Shown: one piece after another, positions 20,816 to 31,830 of the stretch
Position numbering within the stretch: the first letter of the stretch is position 1
Layout: each line of letters begins with the position of its first letter
NCBI GenBank assembly: GCA_012932295.1
Contig: JAAONU010000013.1
Span: 9,016,821 to 9,080,820, forward strand
DNA from: Cyclina sinensis
Lineage: Eukaryota > Mollusca > Bivalvia > Venerida > Veneridae
Direction: 5' to 3'
Length of the DNA: 64,000 nucleotides
Notes under the pieces: generated by a model
Databases searched by the model: none
What the model saw: the letters and a program-made list of their open reading frames with translations, nothing else
What the model was told of the DNA's origin: nothing
Program-made: the position numbers and the translations under genes

Positions 20816-22277
20816 TGTAGCCGGGTACAGGTTTATAGGTGATAAATCGATAAGGCAGAACCGTGTGGCTTGGTAGCTCAGTTGGTAGAGTGTCCGCCCT
20901 GTAAGCCCTGATATAAAAAGCAATAGCGACCAGCGTTGTACTAAGGCATTTTTATATTGGGATTTTTAATGCTATAGGATATAAATTATATAGGATTTGA
21001 GTATGATATTATTGAAGAGTGGTAGACATCAGGTAAGAACTAGAAGTGTGAATGGTGCTCTTATGGAAAAAATATCAAAAACAATTAATCGAATCAAACT
21101 TAACTGAAATCAGGACTTACACAAAAATACAACGCTTATGAAAAATGTTCACTTAGTATGATAATCAAAAACACATCCAATCAAAAATAACTATGATACA
21201 TGAAAATACTATAAATAACTTATTTACCACGATATAAATCCCAGTAAATCAAATAAATAATTAATCCAACACTATTTTACACAAAATCTCTCACCAGGAA
21301 AACACTAGCATTCATATAAATGAATGTCATCACTGTGTCCAGCACAATCCGTGTTATGTATAATAGTCCTCCGATCCGATCCTCCAACGTTGAAATTCTT
21401 AGTAAATCCGTCCTGGTATGTACGTACGTAGTCTTACTCCTGGTGCACCGTAAATTCCGTTATAATACTGGGCCCTCCATCATAACGACAAGTCCCGGGT
21501 AATTACACACAGCCGTTTTATATAATTAAGGGGTCAGTCCCTTAAGTTCTAGTTCCAATATTGCTTCTCATATTCCAAATTCATCAATGGTTTGGTTGGG
21601 CGCCATTTATCGCCGGCCCCTTTTCTAGCCCTGGCTATTGCTGCGGGATATTGGGTTCAGTAATTGAAGGCTGACAATACTTTTGTTTGGTGGACTGATG
21701 AATATATAATTTTATTGTTTCTGAAATTAAATATAACATCATTAAAACACGTTATACAATATTATCATAATAGATATAAAATAACACTTGACACGTGTTA
21801 TCTGACAAAATGCATAAACAATAACAATGTATAACAATCCAAGTGTCACAGTGCGTAGCGGGCCATTCAAATACACTTTACTTTGAAAATCGTTTTACAC
21901 CAATAACTAAATGAAATCACAATACAATACTTACAGTACTAATAGAAAAATGTTTATAATATACAAAAATAATAAATACCTGAATATATGTCCAATATAT
22001 TTAGAGATAATTGGTTTTAAAGAGATGCCTATAAAAATTGGCTTTCTACATTTTCAAAACTTGACCTCTGGTGACCTAAAAGGTGATACGATAGAAAAGT
22101 CACGTGTAAAAGATATTAATAAATATAAATATAGGCACAAAAAGTTATTTCCCTTAGACTATATGAATATTGGATAAAAGAATGGAACACCAGTCTGGAC
22201 TTAAATATAGGAAATGAAATAAAATATCCTGAAATATGGCAAGTATGCTTTAAACCTAAATAATTCACCCTATGACA
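20816..22277 (+). mobile_element. Insertion splitting the 70-bp satellite; TG...CA ends, tRNA-like box
   Basis: The satellite breaks off after GGAAG at 20815 and resumes in phase at about 22278 with AAAG, consistent with a short degenerate target duplication. The insert begins TGTAGCCGGG and ends in CA, like an LTR element. Positions 20865-20910 carry a tRNA-like 5' half (GGTAGCTCAGTTGGTAGAG, an A-box match), about 50 bp from the TGTAGC start. The TRIM LTR at 24904 has a similar layout. I found no matching second LTR, so it may be decayed, composite or a different element. No ORF within it is convincing. Confidence 0.5.
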
Positions 22278-23283
22278 AAAGCATCTAAAGAAGGTCATGG
22301 TAATTGTCTTTATGGCACAATACAAAAGCATCAATATCTTGTTAATGAAAGCATCTAAAGTGGGTCATAGTAATTGTCTTCATAGCGCTATACAAAAGCA
22401 TCAACATTTTGTTAATGAAAGCATCTAAATTAGGTCATAGTAATTGTCTTCATAGCGCTATACAAACACATCAACATTTTATTATTGAAAACATCTAAAG
22501 TAGGTCATAGGAATTGTTTTCATAGCACTATACAGACACATCAACATTTTGTTAATGAAAGCATCTAAATTAGGTTATAGTAATTATCTTCATAGCGCTA
22601 TACAAACGCATCAACATTTTATTAATGAAAGCATCTAAAGTAGGTCATAGGAATTATTTTCATAGCACTATACAAAAGCATCAACATCTTGTTAATGAAA
22701 GCATCTAAATTAGGTCATAGTAATTGTCTTCATAGCGCTGTACAAACACATCAACATTTTATTATTGAAAACATCTAAAGTAGGTCATAGGAATTGTTTT
22801 CATAGCACTATACAGACACATCAACATTTTGTTAATGAAAGCATCTAAATTAGGTCATAGTAATTGTCTTCATAGCGCTATACAAACGCATCAACGTTTT
22901 GTTAATGAAAGCATCTAAATTAGGTCATAGGAATTATTTTCATAGCACTATACAAAAGCATCAACATCTTGTTAATGAAAGCATCTAAATCAGGTCATAG
23001 TAATTGTCTTCATAGCGCTATACAAACACATCAACATTTTATTATTGAAAACATCTAAAGTAGGTCATAGGAATTGTTTTCATAGCACTATACAGACACA
23101 TCAACATTTTGTTAATGAAAGCGTCTTAAGTAGGTCTTAGGAATTGTTTTCATAGCACTATACAAACGAATGAACATTTTATTAATGAAAGCATCTAAAG
23201 TAGGTCATAGGAATTATTTTCATAGCACTATACAAAAGCATCAACATCTTGTTAATGAAAGCGTCTAAAGTAGGTCAAAGTAA
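22277..23283. repeat. 70-bp satellite, array 2 (about 14 units, 280-bp higher-order repeat)
   Basis: The 70-bp unit resumes here. A distinctive GAAAACATCT...CTATACAGACAC unit recurs at 22487, 22767 and 23047, exactly 280 bp apart. The three units between are in matching order (AATTAGG, AGGAATTATTTT and TTATTATT variants), so this array has a four-unit higher-order repeat, unlike array 1. Confidence 0.95.
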
Positions 23284-24056
23284 TGAGGGACATTTCTGAT
23301 AATAAATTATCTCCCTTACTCAGATAACATCAAAGGTAGATCAACTTGCACATTGGTCCTTTCACTGGAATCCTCTTACTTTACCCTCGTTTCTCTTTGT
23401 GATAGTCTTGAGTTTTAGTTGTGAAAATTGTCACTTACATAATTATTATATAAAAAGTTAGGACTATCAGCTAACAAACATAATGGTATGAACAAACATG
23501 CTGCTAAACTAAATGAGTGATGTGAATACCATTGTTTTTAATAATAGGATTAATTATCACCATATCAAAACAGAAAATAGCGATGAAAGCAGAGGAATCA
23601 AACTGGAAGGACCAGTTTAATATCAGAGAGTAGTCAGGGTAGATAATCCGCTAATGTCCCCATAAGGTTTGTTACTTCATAACATATATATATAAAGTAC
23701 AAACTTGCCCGTTTTTGCAAGGAGATATTAAGAACATATATACTGGCAATATTCAGTAACAATGTTTTATTACAACTATGTAATGTAATAATTTGTTGTA
23801 ACTTGATTTAAGAGCAATCTGAAGGTACAAACAAATTTGATCAAGCATATACTAAACGGTGTAAACATTAAAAAGACTTCAATATTTTAAGAATTCTCGA
23901 CCGTTGACCCGGCATTGATGAAAATTTTTGAAATGCATACATTTTGATTCTTATTAAATATAGCAAGAAAAAAATTCAATTGATTCCAATAAACTTGATG
24001 TTTCAAAACCAAAACAAGAAAAAAAGAGCCAAAAACTAAAGAAAATAATTTGACTC
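23284..24056. other. No recognisable feature
   Basis: AT-rich flank of the satellite. No ORF or repeat is supported. Confidence 0.4.
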
Positions 24057-24150
24057 AAGTAGGGTTTGAACCCATACATGTTACTGAAAAAACTCAATCC
24101 TGCATAGAACAGATGAACTGAGTACTCTTTAGAATGGAGGTAAGGCATTA
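24057..24150 (-). other. Weak tRNA-like remnant
   Basis: On the minus strand GGGTTCAAACCC (B-box-like) lies about 50 bp downstream of a poor A-box candidate. No cloverleaf closes. It may be a decayed SINE head. Confidence 0.25.
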
Positions 24151-24647
24151 TTGATCTAATAGCCTTGATCTTATAAAATAAGTATATTTCGTCTCGGCAA
24201 ATACAATTATTAGTATTTAGTTACGTTTTAATGACCTCATGATGCAAAACAATTCGTCACATTTGGGGATCACTTGAGCTATGATGACGAATGTTCGGTC
24301 ATGCTTATGCATTGTCTTACACGTTTCTGGGATTAACATATTATTTGTTGGAATAAAGCTTTCAACTATTTTTGAGATGCTCAATTAGCCAACGGAATGT
24401 GTATTTCATTCATTCATTTCATAAAGAAAAAAAACATATAAGAACTCTAGAATACTTAAAAAACATCATGCAAGGTTATTTTTTATGGATGGCAAGATAT
24501 TTTTGAGATACATTAGGACCGAATTCTCAAAACTATTTTATGGCCTGCCGGTATTGAATTGCTTTTGGAAATGCTGAACGTACTTCGCCAATATACGTAA
24601 AACGAATCTTCAATATCACATGATCAAATTTGAATACGTGCCGTAGA

Positions 24648-24787
24648 GGTAGCAGAGGTATAATATGGCACTTCTACTCCCTTGCCTATCAGCTAGCTTT
24701 TATGGCGCGTGGTAGAGTGTCAGCTTAGTAATCGAAGGTACCCGAGTTCAAACCCAGCACGAGGCAGGTGGTTTTTTCCGGGTTACA
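24648..24787 (+). repeat. TRIM left LTR
   Basis: Begins GGTAGCAGAG (TG expected) and ends GGGTTACA. It contains an A-box-like GGCGCGTGGTAGAG and a B-box-like GAGTTCAAACCC about 40 bp apart. A CCCGAG/CTCGGG-type stem is damaged in this copy. Confidence 0.9.
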
Positions 24788-24804
24788 TTTGGTGCCCAAC
24801 GTAA
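24788..24804 (+). promoter_or_regulatory. TRIM primer-binding site
   Basis: TGGTGCCCAACGT at 24790-24802 pairs with the tRNA-Lys(CUU) acceptor 3' end including CCA, with a T for C at the fourth base. Location directly after the left LTR is as required for minus-strand priming. Confidence 0.8.
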
Positions 24805-24885
24805 ATAACCCACGATCGTATATGTAATGACATCCCTAGAAAGTCCCACAGACATTCAGTTCTCCAGGAATTCGAGGACGAATTC

Positions 24886-24903
24886 TAAAAAGGAGGGGGT
24901 ATA
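24886..24903 (+). promoter_or_regulatory. TRIM polypurine tract
   Basis: A purine run AAAAAGGAGGGGG followed by TATA abuts the right LTR, the usual position of the plus-strand primer in LTR elements. Confidence 0.8.
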
Positions 24904-25044
24904 TGTAGCAGAGGAATAATACGGCACTTCTACTCCCTTGCCTATCAGCTAGCTTTTATGGCGACGTGGTAGAGTGTCAGCTAAGTAATCGAAGGTGCCC
25001 GAGTTCAAACCCAGCTCGGGGCAGGTGGATTGTTCCGGGTTACA
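24904..25044 (+). repeat. TRIM right LTR
   Basis: Starts TGTAGCAGAGG and ends GGGTTACA. It contains TGGCGACGTGGTAGAG (A-box-like), an AGTAATC anticodon-like region, and CCCGAGTTCAAACCC (B-box-like) followed by CTCGGGG, which can pair with CCCGAG. This copy is better preserved than the left one. Confidence 0.9.
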
Positions 25045-25094
25045 TAGAAAACAATAATGGATCAATCAAAATTAATTCAAGAGATAGATAGACC

Positions 25095-25140
25095 GAATAA
25101 TAATAATAATAATAATAATAATGATAACAATAATAATAAA
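25095..25140. repeat. (TAA)n microsatellite
   Basis: About fifteen AAT/TAA units with one ATGATAACA interruption, 50 bp past the TRIM. Confidence 0.95.
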
Positions 25141-26793
25141 CACAGAATGTCTAAACAATACAAATACCTAATCAAAATAAGTAATACACTGCAACTTGAA
25201 AGATACTTGTAAGTTTTGGCGAAAGGGAAAATATTAGTGCACAGTGGACAAATATCTTTACTTTTTTAAAGATTTGTTTTAAAATATAATTGCATTTTTA
25301 TATAAATTTTCATAACCAAACTACTATCAGAATATTGCGCATATATACTATTAAAATCAATGGAAAGACGTGAAAGAAAGATAAAAAAGCTATAGTGAAA
25401 AATCGCTGCCTAAAGATTGGTAAAGCAAACAAATATTTTTCTTATTATTATTCGATAAGAAGACTGCAAAATGGAAGCACCTTACGTTTCAATTTGAAAA
25501 AGAATGCTTATAGCGTGCGTTATTCTTCTTGCACCATAACCAGGGTTGTCATAAATGATCGTAAATGATGTCATTTAGGCTGTCGCAAGTAAAATAAGCT
25601 ATAACAGATTTTGTTAGCACTCGAGCAGTAACAAGGCTGATGATTTAGTGTTAAGTAAGATAAACTCATTTGTTGCTTCGCTCGAGTAGTGATGTGCAAT
25701 ATGGGCTCCATTTTACTGTAAGCAGCGCCTTTTTTCTCCATATTTATAACACTTTTGTACAGTAAATATGACCGTTGAATAACCTTGATTAAGCATTCAC
25801 TTCTTTCACTGTCATCACACCTTTTGCTGACAACGTGGCACTCTGTCAACTAAAGCTAAGCTCTTACAAGATGAATTTAACATATTTTCTTTAACAATCC
25901 TTTTTAAAACTATTTTTAAAGTTATTTCTCTATTATTTTTATAACTAGGCGTAAGAGAAGAAATAGGATCTTGTACAAAGTTGTGAATTCAATATCTTAT
26001 CAACAACCTTTTCAAGCAAAGAGTTATCAGAAAATCGGTGATTAATCATTAGCTTGTCTGTTATTTATTTAAGTGCTGTTAGAATAAAAAGGGAAATAAT
26101 CTTCACATTTCAATTAGTTTTTGAGAACTGCTGTTCCCTCCCTTTTATACTACCTTTGGTACAATATGATGTTAGACAAAAAAACTTCAAATAAATAGAG
26201 TGAATCAGTTACAGCTGGTTACAAAGTTGAAGATTTACTACTTTCTTGTTATATACTTTAGAAATATTATATATCTTATATAACGTACAAAAGTAAGCTT
26301 TCATAAAATATTTAAACAGGGTATATTGAGTGACTATAACTGTCATCTATTCATACTTCGTGCCTTAAAAGATCTAAGATTATAAATTGGCATGCGTGGA
26401 TTCTTAGTACACTCGCGGGCGTTTGAGTACGTTCGCAAGTTCATAACTAATAAAAGAAAAAAGCTTGTTTAATATAGTGCCATCCCTACTTACATGGGGA
26501 GTTTCACGGGTATATGAAAACCCCATTCTATTGTACACATTTATTCCCCGATTCCTTCCTTACCCTGTATGCTACGCCGACAAGCAAACGGTTTCAATTC
26601 TTAAAAAAAGATGGCACCTCTCTAATCTACCTTAACAAGCCGAGGTCTTAACCGATAGGCTACGGGATAGTTATTACTAAGATATATCATGCTTCAAAAA
26701 TTAAAGTTCAGGATAGAATATCGTCGCCGCTTCGTCACATATTTTTGATTTTTCTATTTCTCAGCGACCACTTACTTGTTAAAATGGAACGTT
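25141..26793. other. No recognisable feature
   Basis: AT-rich sequence. Small ORFs such as 25571-25849 on the minus strand have no recognisable homology. A weak tRNA-like string near 26640-26670 does not fold. Confidence 0.4.
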
Positions 26794-27025
26794 TTAAAGG
26801 TCATGTGACACGACTATAGCAACTTTGTCTATTCAAAATAATCATAATGTACTGATTAAAATGGTTTAACTGCGAAATTATGAAAATATTGCTTTTGATA
26901 AGAAAAAACGTGTTTTTGATGATCGGCTATTTCCGTTTCGACATCGGTAGTTTCCGCCGCAATTTTTGGCTGTGACGTAGATTTATCCCTACTGTACCAG
27001 GCAGTAGTGCAGAATTACACTGCTC
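26794..27025 (+). repeat. MITE-like repeat, copy 1 (inverted to 32868-33087)
   Basis: Begins TTAAAGGTCATGTGACACGA. About 190 bp later it has GTGACG..TTTATCCCTA..CCAGGCAG. The same blocks occur in reverse complement at 33087 down to 32868. Divergence is considerable. Confidence 0.65.
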
Positions 27026-27565
27026 ATAACAAATCCGTTTTTAAATGAAAAAAATAACACTAAACAACAAGTGCAAGAAACAAGTTAAAGGCACACTTAT
27101 AAAAACAACATGCTATAAATTGTAAATTAAATGAAATAATGTGATTACTTCCCGATTTTTATAATTAAATTCAAACTTTGTGCCGGGAGAACCGGTTGTA
27201 ATTTTACCTTAATAAATATTAATAACTATTCCAATTTCTTCCATGTTGTGGTTCTATATAAAACTATCTCCTCCACATTTTCACATGCTGCGTAACACTT
27301 CCTCACTTGATGTTACGTCATAAACAAAAGTGTAGTAAAATTGAAGTGAATTTAGGTGATCTAATGTGTTAACATTTGTTTCACTGGAATGGAAATTCTC
27401 ACTACAGTGTATTTTCACGTTGGGATATTGTTTAAAAAATAATTATATGGCATGTCCATCAAGTAGAAATTTGTGTCTGCTTGTAAATTAATATCCAATG
27501 AAATGTCAAAGATCCATAAATCACGCCTTATACTGTGAGATTTATGCAAATTAGTCTGCCCAAAT
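27026..27565. other. No recognisable feature
   Basis: AT-rich, with no coding or repeat evidence beyond a GTTAAAGGCACACTT string near 27083. Confidence 0.35.
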
Positions 27566-27630
27566 GAACAGAACAGAACAGAACATATCTTTTATTTTTC
27601 ACCCAGGTATACAGTGTATACAATATGGGC
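27566..27630 (-). other. (GAACA)4 with AATAAA: possible LINE 3' terminus
   Basis: Read on the minus strand this is a GGGTGAAAAATAAAAG polyadenylation-like signal followed by four TGTTC units. Several LINE clades end in such short tandem tails. It lies 790 bp downstream of the LINE C stop codon and may be its true 3' end or that of a separate element. Confidence 0.45.
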
Positions 27631-28377
27631 AATATGCCAAAATTCAAGAACATAATATTATTATCATTTCCGGAACAAGTAAGTAGACGAACTTACAAAT
27701 AAACAGACACTCACACACACGTATTCACAGTTTCATTCATACACGCACGCGTACCACACTTACGTGTTCTTTTACATTTCAAATAGTGGGGGAGGAGATA
27801 TATCCGCTGTCATTACCAAAAATGATAATTAGCTATGTAGGAGAAAAATAGAAAAGCACCAAAAAAAAAAAAAATAATAAAAAAAAAAATAATAATAATT
27901 GTGCAAAAAAATAAATTTAAAGTTAGATTACTAAATGGCAGGCTGATTGAAAACAGGACGGCTACGTCCCTGTATTTTCGGAAAACCAGATTTGACCTAA
28001 TTGTGTTAACTGCTGTGTAAATATTACTGCGAGAAGATTAGTCATGCATTACACATGGCGCACGTGGTAGCGAATTTATGAATGGGGTCATCAGTCAATG
28101 GAATATTTTAGGGATAAATACATAGTAAAGGTAAGTATGCTTATTTGATTTCAACATAATGACACAGATACAAAGTCAGGTTTTTCATGTACATAGGTAA
28201 AAATAATTAGCAGCATTGATACAAAAAAATATGTTGATTCGTGTAGGTTTTTTTTTTTTTTTTTTTTTTTGGATACAGCTAAACCGTAATTATTACTCAA
28301 ATTTTAACACAATGTATTTTCAAAGCAGGCTTACTATTTAGCAGTTGGGAGGCATCGGAAATATTTTGTTAGAGACA

Positions 28378-31300
28378 TTACCTTTTAAATTTTCCCATTA
28401 TAACAGATACGAATTTAGAGACTTTTCTGAGGTGAGGGACAGTGGAAGACGATAAAATAGATTTAAGTGACAATTCCTGCGGAGGTATGTCCAGATTATT
28501 TAAGTATTGGTTTCTTTCATTTCGAAAATAATTACATTGTAATAAGTAATGGTGTTCCGAACCTATTTCGTCATTTCTACACAGTGTACATTTCCTTTCA
28601 TGAAAGGGAGTTCCGTCATAACGGCCTGTCTCGACGGGGAGATGGTGGTTTGCTGTGCGAAATTTGAAAAGGTAAGTATACTCTTGTTTTGTTAGGAGTT
28701 TGAAATAGGTTTCTAGTTCAATGTTTTCTTTAAAACTGTGATAAATCTGTCCTTTGTTTGAGTTCATAAGGTCATCGTGCCAAGATTGTTTAAATTTGCT
28801 AATAAGAGCTTCTTTTATGTGTTTATGTATATTTCTTTGTCGAATTTCCTCTTGATTTTCCCATAAATCAAAGCGACCGACAGAATTTAAAATTTCTTTT
28901 ATTTTATTTAACCATTTATAATTGCTATCAGGGAGATTTAGCATGTATTTATATATCTGAAGTGAAAGTTTTTGTTCTTTTCCAAGAAGTAATCGGTTCC
29001 AAAAAGAAATCATTCGACTTTTGATTATTATTGATATTGGATATCTACCCAGTTCGCCGTATAAAAATGATATTGGTGTAGATTTCCTAGCGTTTGTGAT
29101 TTTCCTTAAAAAATTGTTATGTACTCGTTCTAAAATATCTATGTTCTCATAGCCAAATATTTCGGATCCATAGGTTAATATTGGCAATACGGTATGATCG
29201 AAAAGTTTAATCACTAAATCAATAGGCAAATCGGCATTGTTGGCTCTAGTAAAAAGTAAATGCATGGCTTTAGTTGCTTGTTCTGCAATATGTTTCCTAG
29301 CTCTTAGAAAGGAGCCATTACTTGAAAGAGTTAATCCCAGATAATGGTAGTTGTCTGTTATTTCAATTGGAATTTCACCAAGTTTAAAGTTGAAGTTTCG
29401 GAGTTGTCTTGCCCCAAAAATTATTATTTTAGTTTTGTTGAAGTTTATTTTGAGATGCCAATTATTACAATACTCGTAGAATGTATCCAAGCATGTTTGG
29501 AAATCTAAATGAGAGTCAGACAGTAATACGGTGTCGTCAGCGTAAAGTAAGATTAATAGTTTAAGCCAAAGAGTAAGATCCAAAGGATCTTTCAACTCTA
29601 CTCCGACGGAACCGTTAAGATGTAATGTTGACTGTATGTCGTTCAAAAACATTGAAAAAAGAATCGGTGAGAGATTTTCACCTTGTCTGACTCCAATTTT
29701 TGAAACAAAGGTATTTGATAATTTTCCATTATGAGAAATACGAGACTTTATATTTTTGTACATATTGTTAATAACCGTGAAAAATTTGCCATTTATTGAG
29801 TTTTTCAAAAGTTTGTGCCAGAGGCCTACCCTCCAGACTTTGTCAAAGGCTTGAGAAAAATCTATGAACGCACAATAAAGTTTTTGTTTACGTTTTTTTA
29901 AGATTTCAATAAGTGCGTGCAAGGTAAAAATATGATCACTGCACGAATAACCTTTTCTAAAACCAGCTTGATTTTCATCAAGAATGTGGTTTTCTTCTAG
30001 GAAACATGTTAGCCTTTGATTTAAAACAGAAGTGAATAATTTTCCAAGACAGCTTAAGATGGTTATTGGTCTGTAATTGTTAGGGTCTGCAGAATCTCCC
30101 TTATTTTTGTAAACAGGTATAATAATACCTTCTAGCCATGACTCGGGGATAAAACCAGTATTAAGGACACAATTAAAAAGCTTACAGTAAAAAGGGGTGA
30201 ACATATCTTTCGTTGCTTTAATGTATTCATTAAGTATATTATCATTAGGACTACAGGCTTTTGAATTTTTCAGTTTTAAGATACATTTTGTAATTTCTGT
30301 TTCTGTAATTGTTGAATTAAGAAATTCATTTGAACTATGCGTGATTGGGATCTCGTTAATAAACCTGTCGTCATTAACCAAATCGGCATTAATGGCCTTA
30401 AAATGTTCATAAAAGTCTTCAATAGATGGAGAGGGAGCTTCTTTCGTTTTTGGTTTGAGAGTATTTAAAAATTTCCAATACTGTTTTGGACTTTTTTCGC
30501 TCATTGACCTGAGTTTTAAAGAAGTGCTTTCTTTGTGTTTTTTAATATAAAAGTTCATTGTACGTTTATACTGCTTACTGGCATTACGGAGCCATAATTT
30601 GTTATCATTACTTTTAACTTTGGAATATTCATTTTTAGCTTTGTGATAGTTTTTCCTAGCCAGGTTACATTTTGGACCAAACCATGGCTTGTTTTTCGAA
30701 TTTCTGTACAGTTGATTGTTTTTAAATTTTTCAGGAAATGTAAGACGAGCTGCATCGTGGAAGATTGCTTGCAGTTCTTCGGTGATGTGTTCGATTACTT
30801 CTTTGCCTTGCGGGTATGTATTTAACTGTAATTCTAAATTATCTAATTTTGCAATATTTATATTATCACGAAAGGATGAGTCCATGTCGCTTTTCCACGC
30901 GTATTTTTTCTGTAACTTTTGAGTTTTCGGAACATTTACATTTTCCTTTAAAATTTTAAATGACCACGATAAAGCATTATGCCCGTCAGAAAATATTGGG
31001 TCCGTTTCAGTAATTTCAAAAGACAACAAATTATTAAAACATTCGGCTGTTGCTACTACATAATCAATGACTGATTTATCCCGAAAGGTAAAATAACCTA
31101 TGTTATTATCTGATGAAAATCTTCCATTAAGAATGAATAAATTATTATTTTTGCAGATCTCTATGAAGCGAAAACCATGCGAATTAGTTCTTGTATCCAT
31201 TGATATTCTTTCAAGGGAAACTGCTAAATTCTCAAGTATAGTAAGTTTGTCAAGTTGTTGTTGTATTTCTTCCTCAATATCAAAAAAATAATTTAAGTGT

Positions 31301-31830
31301 GAATCAGAGCGAATAAAATCGCGCAATGTCCCTACCCGTGAATTCATGTCACCTGTCAAATAAACGTATTTATTACCGCTACATTTTTCTATTATTTCAT
31401 GCTCAAATTCATTAAACAAATCATTAGTAAAAAATCTTGAATTTTCTGGGGGCAAATAAACTGCTCCTAGGATTATATCTTCGTCATAATGAGTAAAACA
31501 TTTTGAAATAGAGACCCATAGTACATATTCCGATTCATTTGGGATTAATTTAACATATAGCGCAATAATATCTTTCACATAAATTCCGATGCCTCCTGAC
31601 TTACGTCGATAGAGTTGTGACCTATATTTGGGAATGAAAGAATAACCATTAATATCAACAATATCTGTAGAATCCAGGTGTGTCTCAGACACACACAAAA
31701 CATCAAACGTATTTACAAATTCAAGAAAGTCTGGATAATTTAAACGTTTTTTCAATCCGCTTACATTTAATGTACCTAATTTAATATTTTTCTCTTGCAG
31801 ACTATAAGAGTCATCTTTCCCCCCGGATTC
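28378..31830 (-). CDS. LINE ORF2: AP-type endonuclease plus reverse transcriptase
   Basis: About 1150 codons open from just after the ORF1 TAG (31831-31833) to TAA at 28378. The order is endonuclease (NVSGL start, VSETHLD, LTGDMNSR, DYVVATAE and SDGHNAL motifs; about residues 1-265 counted from the TTG at 31755), a basic linker, then RT (GIIIPVYKNKGD at ~543-553, AFIDFSQAFDKV at ~629-640, GVRQGENLSP at ~688-697, catalytic YADD at ~738-741). A YLGLTLSSNGSF thumb motif and a C-terminal CTLC...EHHYLLQC zinc knuckle follow. No RNase H is seen. It nicks target DNA and reverse-transcribes the LINE RNA. There is no AUG before residue ~137, so translation probably depends on readthrough, reinitiation or a near-cognate start. 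The clade is uncertain. Confidence 0.95.
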   Translation of the reverse strand, partial: ESGGKDDSYSLQEKNIKLGTLNVSGLKKRLNYPDFLEFVNTFDVLCVSETHLDSTDIVDINGYSFIPKYRSQLYRRKSGGIGIYVKDIIALYVKLIPNESEYVLWVSISKCFTHYDEDIILGAVYLPPENSRFFTNDLFNEFEHEIIEKCSGNKYVYLTGDMNSRVGTLRDFIRSDSHLNYFFDIEEEIQQQLDKLTILENLAVSLERISMDTRTNSHGFRFIEICKNNNLFILNGRFSSDNNIGYFTFRDKSVIDYVVATAECFNNLLSFEITETDPIFSDGHNALSWSFKILKENVNVPKTQKLQKKYAWKSDMDSSFRDNINIAKLDNLELQLNTYPQGKEVIEHITEELQAIFHDAARLTFPEKFKNNQLYRNSKNKPWFGPKCNLARKNYHKAKNEYSKVKSNDNKLWLRNASKQYKRTMNFYIKKHKESTSLKLRSMSEKSPKQYWKFLNTLKPKTKEAPSPSIEDFYEHFKAINADLVNDDRFINEIPITHSSNEFLNSTITETEITKCILKLKNSKACSPNDNILNEYIKATKDMFTPFYCKLFNCVLNTGFIPESWLEGIIIPVYKNKGDSADPNNYRPITILSCLGKLFTSVLNQRLTCFLEENHILDENQAGFRKGYSCSDHIFTLHALIEILKKRKQKLYCAFIDFSQAFDKVWRVGLWHKLLKNSINGKFFTVINNMYKNIKSRISHNGKLSNTFVSKIGVRQGENLSPILFSMFLNDIQSTLHLNGSVGVELKDPLDLTLWLKLLILLYADDTVLLSDSHLDFQTCLDTFYEYCNNWHLKINFNKTKIIIFGARQLRNFNFKLGEIPIEITDNYHYLGLTLSSNGSFLRARKHIAEQATKAMHLLFTRANNADLPIDLVIKLFDHTVLPILTYGSEIFGYENIDILERVHNNFLRKITNARKSTPISFLYGELGRYPISIIIKSRMISFWNRLLLGKEQKLSLQIYKYMLNLPDSNYKWLNKIKEILNSVGRFDLWENQEEIRQRNIHKHIKEALISKFKQSWHDDLMNSNKGQIYHSFKENIELETYFKLLTKQEYTYLFKFRTANHHLPVETGRYDGTPFHERKCTLCRNDEIGSEHHYLLQCNYFRNERNQYLNNLDIPPQELSLKSILSSSTVPHLRKVSKFVSVIMGKFKR

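Larger units (their letters stand above)
24648..25044 (+). mobile_element. TRIM: complete miniature LTR retrotransposon with tRNA-like LTRs
   Basis: A 397-bp element with two direct terminal repeats of 140 and 141 bp (24648-24787 and 24904-25044), differing at about 9 substitutions and one indel (~93% identity). The 117-bp interior begins, two bases after the left repeat, with TGGTGCCCAACGT, which complements the 3' end of animal tRNA-Lys(CUU) with one mismatch (primer-binding site). It ends with AAAAAGGAGGGGG (polypurine tract) just before the right repeat. TAGA flanks both sides (24644-24647, 25045-25048) as a 4-bp target duplication. There is no coding capacity, so it must rely on proteins of another LTR element. 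The first T of the left repeat has mutated to G. Confidence 0.92.
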
